Assembly (NCBI RefSeq): GCF_026130605.1
Contig: NZ_JANFAU010000001.1
Span: 1 to 64,000 of the forward strand
From: Sphingomonas lycopersici
GTDB lineage: Bacteria; Pseudomonadota; Alphaproteobacteria; Sphingomonadales; Sphingomonadaceae
Direction of reading: 5' to 3'
DNA length: 64,000 nt
In this document: positions 26,601 through 35,600 of the stretch, piece by piece
Layout: each line of letters begins with the position of its first letter
How positions within the stretch are numbered: the stretch's first letter is position 1
Made by a program: the position numbers and the translations under genes
Notes under the pieces: model-generated
Database searches by the model: none
What the model was told of the DNA's origin: nothing
The model's input: only the letters and a program-made list of their open reading frames with translations

Positions 26601-29600
26601 TGTTGGCGCCCGAAAGCACGAGCGTGCCCGTGCCGGTCTTGACGAGTTGCGCGTTGCCGGTGATCGCGCCGCCGATCGTCGCGGTATAACCGGCTTCCGC
26701 CGTCGTGCCGTCGCCGACCCGGATCACCGCCTGCGCGCCCGTCAGCGTGAGTTCGCCGCCGATGACATTATAGCCGTCGACCGCGAACTGCAGGCCCGAG
26801 GCGCTGACCGCGCCGAGGCTGTTGTCGATCGTGACCGTCCCCGCAGCGCCGGTGAAGATCGCGAACGCGTCGTCGGCGAACGGCGCGTTGACCGTGCCGG
26901 TCGCATCGGCCCAATTGTCGTTGCCGGTGCCGTTCTGCCAGATGCCGTCACCCCCGTTGACCGCGCCATCGAACTTGGGCCCTGCCGCGCCGTCCCAGAA
27001 ATTGAGGGTAGCCGAGCCGGTGTTGATGAGATTGACCTGATGGGCGACCGATGTCTGAACGAAGACGTTCGCACCCGCCGGCATCGTGCCGATCGCAAGG
27101 CCGTTATCGGTCAGTGCCCCCGCGTAATTGATGACGCGATAGAGCCCGATGTCGAACGCGCCGCCCGAGGTGGTCGTGACATTAAGCGTGCCGCGGAGCG
27201 TGAGGTTGCCGCCGACATCGACGAGGTCGTTGAGCGCGCCCCCGACAACGTTGCGCTGCCCGAAATCGTAGTTGAGCGCCGCGCCGCCCGCAAGGGCGAG
27301 ACTGCCGTTGACCGTGAGCGTCCCCGCACCGCCCATGCCCGGCGCAAGGGCACCTCCGCTCGCGATGGCGACATCGCCGCCGATGATGCCGACGCCGCCC
27401 AATGTCGCGCCCGACGCGACGCTCGTTGCGCCGGTTGCGGCGCTCTGGTCGCCGTTCACCAGCAGTGTGCCGCCGCTCACCGTGGTGGTGCCGGCATAGC
27501 TGTTAGCGCCGGTCAGGGTCGTGATGCCGCTCCCCGCCTGTTCCACCCGCCCGGTGCCCGACACCAGCCCGGCGAAGGTCACCGCATCGGCGCGATTGAA
27601 GACGAGCGCCGCATTGTCGAGCACATCGCCCGTGATGCCGCCGGCCGCGCCGCCATTGCCAAGCCGGAGCGCGCCTGCGCTGATGACGGTCCCGCCGGTA
27701 TAGCTGTTGTCCGCGGTCAGGATCGTGGTGCCGGTGCCGGTCTGGCTCACCGATCCGCTGCCGGTTATCGTGCCCGCGAAGACCTGATCGTCAGCACGGT
27801 TGAACGCGAGCATCCCGTTGTCGAGCACATCGCCGGTGATCGAGCCGCTGGTCCCGCCACTGCCGAGCTGGAGCGTGCCCGCAGCGATCGTCGTGCCACC
27901 CGCGTAGATATTGTCGCCGGCCAGAACGAGCGTTCCCGCACCGTCCTTGGTCAGCGCGCCGCCGCCCGTGATGGCAGTGTCGAGCGTCAGCGCGGTGCTA
28001 CCATCGCTGCGGAAGGTCCCTGCGCCAGCAAGCGTCACGGCGCGGTTCGAGTTGAAGGTCGCTGTCGTGTTGAGCGTGCCACCGTCGAGACTCAACCCGC
28101 CCGCCGCATCGCCAAGGTTGGCGTCGCCGGAAATGCGCAACATGCCGCCGTTCACCGCCGTGCCGCCGGTGTAGCTGTTGGCACCGGTGAGCACGAGCGT
28201 GCCCGCGTCTGTCTTGACGAGGCCCGCCGCGCCGGCGAGCGTCGCATCGATCGTTGCGGCATAGCTCGCGCTCGCGGCGCTGCCGTCACCGACCTGAATG
28301 ATCGACTGTGGCCCGGTCAGTGTCAGCGTGTCCCCGGCGATCCGGTAGCCGTCGCTCGCGAACTGCATCCCCGAGGCGCGCACATTGCCACCGGCATTAT
28401 CGACCGCCACCGTCCCCGGCGCCGACGAGAAGATCGCGAAGCTGCCCTGCGCATAATCGGCGTTGAGAGAGCCGCCGGCGTCGGTCCAGTTGTTCGAGCC
28501 GCCACCGACGCGCCACACGCCGTCGCCGCCCTGGATCGCGCCGTCGTTCTTGGGTCCGGTATTGCCGTCCCAGAAGCTCAGCGTCAGCCCGGCGGTATTG
28601 ACCAGGTTTATCTGGCCGGCGATCGCGGTCTGGACCGACATGCTGCTTCCGCCGGGGATCGCGCCGAGCGCCAGGCCATTGTCGGTGAGCACTCCGGCGT
28701 AATTGAACACCCGATAGATGCCGGGGCCGAAGCTGCCGCCGTCCGGCACGGTGACGTCGATCGTACCAGCGAGCGTGAGGTTGCCGCCGACGTTGACGAG
28801 ATCGTTGAGCGCCCCACCCGCGACATTCGCCGCGCCGAACTCGTAACTGAGCCGCGAGCCCGCGGACAGGCTTAGCGATCCACCGATGCCGAGCGTGCCG
28901 ACCCCGCGCACGCCCGGTGCCAGCGTTGCACCGTCGGCGAGCGTGACGTCACCGCCGATGATGCCCGAGCCGCCGAGCGTCGCCCCCGATGCTATGGTGA
29001 CGGCGCCGGTGGCGGCCAACTGGTCGCCGCTCACGAACAGGTTGCCCGCGATGACGTCGACGGTGCCGGCGAAGGTGTTGGTTGCGGTCAGGATCAGATC
29101 GCCCGCTCCCGCCTTGATGAAGCCGCCGCCGCCCGAGATCGTCCCGTCCAGCGTCAGCGTCGTGCCGGCGTCGGTCAGCAGCGTGCCCGATCCAAGCAGG
29201 CTAACGGCCCGGCCCGAGCTCATCGTGGCGGTGGTATTGAGCGTGCCGCCATTAAGGGTCAGCGCGCCCGCCGCATCGCCGAGATTGGCGTCGCTCGAAA
29301 CACGCAGCGCGCCCGCGTTGATCTGCGTGCCGCCGGCATAGCTATTGGTGCCGCTGAGCACGAGCGTGCCGAGATCGGATTTGACCAACTGGCTGTTGCC
29401 GACGAGCGCGCTGGCGATCGTCGCGGTATAGCCTGCCCCCGCGGCCGAACCGTCGCCCACGCGGATCACCGATTGCGGGCCGATGAGCGTCAGGTCCTGA
29501 CCCGCGATCACATAAGCGTCGCTCGCAAACTGCATGCCCGACGCGCGAACCGCGCCAAGGCTGTTGTCGATCGTGACCGTTCCGGGCGCGGCGCCGAAGA

Positions 29601-32600
29601 TCGCGAACGCGCTGTCGAGGAACGGCGCGTTGATCGAGGCGTCGTCGAGCGTCCAATTGTCGTTGCCCGAGGCGTTCTGCCACACGCCGTCGCCGCCGGT
29701 GATCACGCCGTCGTTGCGCCCGCCGGTCGCGCCATCCCAGAAGCGCAGCGCCAGACCATCGGTGTTGATCAGATTGACCTGATGCGCGACCGAGGTCTGG
29801 ACATAGAAATCGGTGCCCGACGGAATCGAGCCGATCACCAGCCCGTTGTCGGTCAACGACCCGGCGTAATTGATAACCCGGTAAATGCCCGGATCGAAGC
29901 TCCCGCTGCTGCTCGTCGCTACATTGAGCGTACCGGCGAGCGTCAGATTGCCGCCGACATTGACGAGATCGTTGAGCGCCCCCCCGACGACATTGGATTG
30001 CCCGAAGTCGTAGTTGAGCGTCGCGCCACCCGCCAATGCGAGATTGCCGTTGATCGCGAGGGTTCCGGGACCAGTCGAACCGCTGGGCGCAAGAACCCCA
30101 CCGTTCGCGATCACGACATTGCCGCCGATGATGCCGGTGCCGCCCAGCGTCGCGCCCGAGGCGACGTCCGTCGCGCCGATCGCGGCCGTCTGGTCGCCGT
30201 TCACCAGCAATGTGCCGGCGATGACGGTGGTTGCGCCCGTGTAGCTGTTGGCGCCCGTCAGGATCGTGGTGCCGCTGCCGACCTGGGTGAGTGCGCCAGC
30301 GCCAGAGATAGCCCCTGAGAAGGTGACGGCATCGGACCGGTTGAACGTCAGCGCCGCGTTGTTGACCACGTTGCCCGTGATCCCACCGGTGGTGCCGCCG
30401 GAGCCCAGTTGGAGCACGCCCGCGCTGATCGTGGTGCCACCGGTATAGCTGCTGTCGGCAGTCAGGATCGTGGTGCCCGATCCGATCTGACTGACCGATC
30501 CGGCGCCTGCGATCGTGCCCGCGAAGATCAGGCTGTCGGAGCGGTTGAACGTCAGCGCGCCATCATTGACGATATCGCCCAGGATCGAACCGGCCGTGCC
30601 GCCATTGCCGAGCTGCAACGTGCCCGCCGCGATCGCGGTGCCGCCGGTGTAACCGTTGTCGGCAGTCAGGACGAGGGAACCGGTGCCGTCTTTTGTCAGC
30701 GCGCCCGTGCCCGACACCGCGCCATTCAGCGTCAGTGCCGTGCCGCCGTCGGTGCGGAAGGTGCCCGTGCCGGCAAGGTCGACCGCCCGGTTCGATCCGA
30801 ATGTGGCCGTCGTGTTCAGCGTCCCGCCATTGAGGCTCAGCCCGCCCACCGCATCGCCGAGATTGGCATCGGCCGAGACGCTGAGCACGCCGCCGGTGAT
30901 CGCGGTGCCGCCGGTGTAGCTGTTGGCGCCGGAGAGGATCAGCGTGCCCGCCAGATCCTTGACGAGGCGTGCCGTCCCGGCGAGATCGGCGCTGATCGTG
31001 GCGACAATGCCGGCGTCGCCCGCGCTGCCGTCGCCGGTGCGGATCAGCGCATCACTTCCCGTCAGTGTCAGCACGCCGCCCGCGATCGTATAGCCGCCCG
31101 CGGCAAATTGCATCCCTGCGGACAGGACATTGCCGCCGCTATCGTCGACGGTGACGATGCCCGGTGATCCCTGGAAGATCGCAAAGCTGGCCTGCGCATA
31201 GTCGGCATTCACCATGCCGTTCACTTCGGTCCAGTCGTTGACGCCGCCGCCCACACGCCAGATGCCGTTGCCGCCCTGGATCACGCCATCGTTCTTGGGC
31301 TGGCCGGTGCCGTCCCAGAAATTGAGCGTCAGGCCGGCGGTATTCGCGAGATTGACCTGTCCCGCGATCGCGGTCTGGACGAAGACATCGCTCCCGGGCG
31401 GCATCGTGCCGATCGACAGCCCGTTGTTGGTCAGCGCGCCGGCATAGTTGAACATGCGATAGACACCGGGGCCGAAGCTGCCGCCGGCCGTCTGCGCCAC
31501 GTTGACGGTGCCGCCAAGCGTCAGGTCGCCGCCGACATTGACGAGGTCGTTGAGCACTCCGCCCGCGACATTGGGCTGGCCGAACTCGAAATTGAGCTGC
31601 GCGGCGTTACCGAGCGAGAGGTTGCCGTTGATCGTCAGCGCACCGACACCGTTGCTGCCCGCCGCCAGCGTGCCGCCGTCCGCGACGAGGACATTGCCGC
31701 CGATCGTCCCGTTGCCGCCAAGCGTCGCGCCCGCCGCGACGCTGGTGAGCCCCGTCGCCCCGGCCTGATTGCCATTGACCAGCAACGTGCCGGCATTGAC
31801 CGCCGTCATGCCGGCATAGCTGTTCGCGCCGGTGAGGATCGTCGTGCCCGCCCCCGATTGCGTGACCGACCCGCCGCCGATGATCGTGCCGCCCATCGTG
31901 AGCGTGCCCGAACGGTTGAACACCAATGCGCTATTGTTGAGGACGTTGCCCGCGATGCTGCCGGTCGCGCCGCCGTTGCCGATCTGCAGCGTACCCCCGC
32001 TGATCGTGGTGAGCCCGGCATAGCTGTTGTTCGCCGTCAATGTCAGCGTGCCGCCGCCGGTCTTGGTCAGCGCGCCCGTCCCCGAAACCACGCCGGTCAG
32101 GGTCAAGGTCGTGCCGGCATTGGTCGAAAAGGTGCCGGTACCTGCGAGATTGGTCGCGCGTGCCGAGGTGAAGCTCGCCGTCGTGTTGAGCGTCCCGCCG
32201 GTGAAGCTGAGCCCGCCGCTTGTTGCGCCAAGATTGGCATCGCTCGACGCTTGCAGCGTGCCGGCGGCGATGGTGGTACCGCCCTGATAGCTGTTGACGC
32301 CGCTCAGGACGGTCGTGCCAGTGCCGATCTGTCGCACCGCGCCGGTGCCCGAGACCGCACCCGAGATCGCGAGCGTGCCCGAACGATTGAACTCCAACGT
32401 CGCGTTATCGGTGATGTCGCCCGCGAGCGTACCCGAGGTGCCGCCATTGCCGACACGCAATGTTCCCGCCGAGATCGTCGTCCCGTCGCTGTAGCTGTGA
32501 TCGCCGGTCAGCGTCAGCACGCCGCTGTTCTGCTTGGTCAGGCTCTCAAAGCCAGTGATGCTCGCGCCGTCGAGCGCAAGCGCCAGCGCATTGTCGACCA

Positions 32601-35600
32601 CGAGCGCGTCGGTGCCAGCGCCGGCATCGATGCCTGCTCCGGTGATTGCGGCCCCGTCGCGCAGGACCAGTATGTCGTTGCCGAGGCCCAGGCCCAGCGT
32701 CGAGCCACCGGTGGCCAGCGTGCCCGCCAGGTTCACCGTGTCGGCGCCGTCGCCCAGATTGCCATTGGCCGAGAGCGATCCGCCGGCATTGATGGTGATC
32801 GTGCTGGCGCCACCGTCGCCGGAGAGCGCCGTTGCACCGCCGGCGCTGGTACGCACGGTGCCGTTCACCGTCAGCGCCGAGGTCCCCGTCATCGCGATCG
32901 TCGGCGTCGTGAGAACCCCGTTTACCTGCAGCGTGCCGGCAGCGATTGTGGTGGCGCCGATGCTGTTGGAGACCGAGGTCAGCACACTGGTGCCGATGCC
33001 GATCTGCGCCAGCGTTCCCGGGCCGCTCAGCGTGCCGGAGAAGGTGAAGCTGTCGCTGCGGTTGAGCGACAGGGTCGAGGTCGGCGCATTGACGATCACA
33101 TTGCCGGCGCCAGCATTGCCGGTCGTGCCCCCATTGCCGACCATCAGGTTGCCGTCGTTGATGACGGTGTTGCCGGTATAGCTGTTGTTGCCGGTGAGCA
33201 CCCAGGTGCCGCTGTCATTCTTTGCCAGCGTGGTCCTGCCCGTACCGTTGTCGGCAATGGCGCCGCCCATCATATTGTTGCCGGCATTGGTGCCACCGAG
33301 CGCGATGGTGCGCGTCGCGTTGGTGCCGGTGAGGCCGACCGTCCCGGTATTGGTGAACTGCAGCGCACCGGTTCCCGAGGACTCGATATAGGTCACGCCG
33401 GTATCGAGCGTGAACCGGCGATCGGTCGCGTCGCCGGTCCCGACGTAGCGCAGGGTCGAACCGTTGCCGATCACGAGATTGCCGGCGGCATTGGAGGACG
33501 CGCCGATCGTGCTCGCCTGGCCGCCGTTCGCGAGCTTGTCGACGATCAGGATGCCGCCGCTGATCGTGGTCGCACCGCTATAGTTGCTGGTCTGGTTGGT
33601 CAGCCGCCAGGTCCCGGCGCCGGTCTTGGCGAGCGCCGTGACGCCGGTCGCGCTGTCGCCGAGTTGCGCGGCAAGGATGTTGACCCCAGTGTTGGTCCCG
33701 GTCAACGTCACGGTGCGCGAGCCGGCGCCCGGCGCGACCGTCGCTGCCCCGGCATAGCTGAACTGGATCGGGCCGGTTCCGGAAGAATCGAGCGTGGCGC
33801 CGCTCGCGCCGATCGTGAACTGCCGATCGGTGCTGGTCGCGCCGCCCATATATTGCAACGTGCCGTTGATGACGAGATTGGCGGGATCGGCGCTCGATGC
33901 CCCGATCGAGCTGTTGAGCCCGCCATTGACGAGACAATCGACCTGAAGCGTGCCGGCATTGATCGTGACGCCGCCGGTAAAGCTGCTGGTGCAGCCATTG
34001 AGCGTCTGAATGGGTGCGCCATTCTTGACCAATCGACCCGTGCCGCCGATGGTGCCCGCAAAGGTGTAATTGCTGATGCTGTTGATCGTCAGCGTGGCGG
34101 CACCCAGGCTGATGTTCCCACCAAGCGCGCCGCCGCCGTTGACGCCGCTTACCACCGTGTCATAGCCGGCGAGATCAAGCAGCGCGCCGGCGACGTTGCT
34201 CAGCGACATCAAACCCTGCGGGCCGAAGGCGTTGATCCTTCCCGCGCGGAGCACGCCCCCCTCGATCTGCGTATTGCCGGTGGAGGTGTTGACGCCCGAC
34301 AGCACGAGCGTGCCGGCATTGCGCTTGATCAGTGCCCCAGCGCCGGTGACGGCGCCCGTGAACTCGAGGGTCGTGCCGGCGTTCATGACGTTGATGCCGC
34401 CGGTCGAGAGCAATTGGAACCCGCGGTCGATCGTGACGCTGCCGCCAGTATATGCGAGCGACCCCACGTTGAACACGAGGTTGGTGGAGGCCGCGCTGGA
34501 GGCGCCGATGCCGCTCGCCGCCCCGCCATTGGCGAGGCAATCGACGCTGATGTCCGCGCCGAGCGTGGTCGCACCGGTGTAGGTGTTGTTGCAGCCGTTG
34601 AACACCTGCGTGCCCGCGTTGCTGCGCGAGACGCCGCCGGTTCCGCTGATGATGCCCGAATAAACGCCGCCGTTGGAGATGCGCAGCGTCCCGGAGCCGA
34701 GCATGACGTTGCCGCCATTCGCGCCGCCGCCGTTGAGCGCGCCGATCGTATTGTCGAACCCGTTCAAATCCAGCGTAACCCCCGCGGCGTTGGCCAGCGT
34801 CATGGCGCTGCTCGTGTTGGGGGCGCCGAACGCCTGCGACGATCCGGCGCGCAGGATGCCGTAATTGACGGTATTGCCGCCAACATAAGTATTGATGCCG
34901 GACAGCACGAGCGTGCCCGCGCCATTCTTGGTCAGCAGCGACGCGCCGCTGCTCGCGACGATGCCGCTGACCGTCAGCGTGGCGGCGGCATCAGTGACAT
35001 CGACGTTGCCGCCGCTTACGCCAAGGGTGAAGCCGCGGTCGGTGCTGGCCGTGGCCCCGGTATACTGCAGCCCGCCGCCATTCAGCATCAGATTGGCCGA
35101 TGCGCTGCTGCTCCGGCCGATCGGGCTGAGCTGCCCGCCATTGGCCAATGTGCTCATCGACAGGAGGCCGCCGGTGACGGTGACCGTTCCGACGAAGTCG
35201 TTGGCCGGATTGCCAAGCGTCAGTGTCCCAGCGCCGCTTTTGGTGAAACCGGCGTCGTCGGAACTGGTGACCAGCCCCGAAAGGACGAGATTGGCGCCCG
35301 GGTTGGTGACCTCGATCCCGGACCCGAGGATCGCGCCTGACTTGCCGAAGATCAGGCCGCGGTCGCTGGTGTCCCCGTTTCCGATGTAGCGCAAGGTGCT
35401 GCCTTCCAGCACCAGGTTGGACGACGCCGCCGAGGACGCGCCAATGCTGCTCGCCGCGCCGCCGTTGGCGATGCTGGCGACCGCCAGGACGCCCTGCGCG
35501 ACGCGGGTAGCGCCGGTATAGCTGTTGGCGGTGCCCGTGAGCGTAACGAGGCCCGACCCCGCTTTGGTGAACCCCATGCCGGGACCGTTGTCGACGATCT

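Noticed and set aside
25480..28875. A 1,131-residue plus-strand frame opposite the adhesin gene
   Set aside because: It is the antisense of the repeat-rich passenger and has a low-complexity Arg/Gly/Ala composition without any domain; the sense frame is a continuous autotransporter.
31858..35340. A second long plus-strand frame (1,160 residues) opposite the adhesin
   Set aside because: Same reason: composition follows the antisense of GC-rich repeats and no domain is visible.
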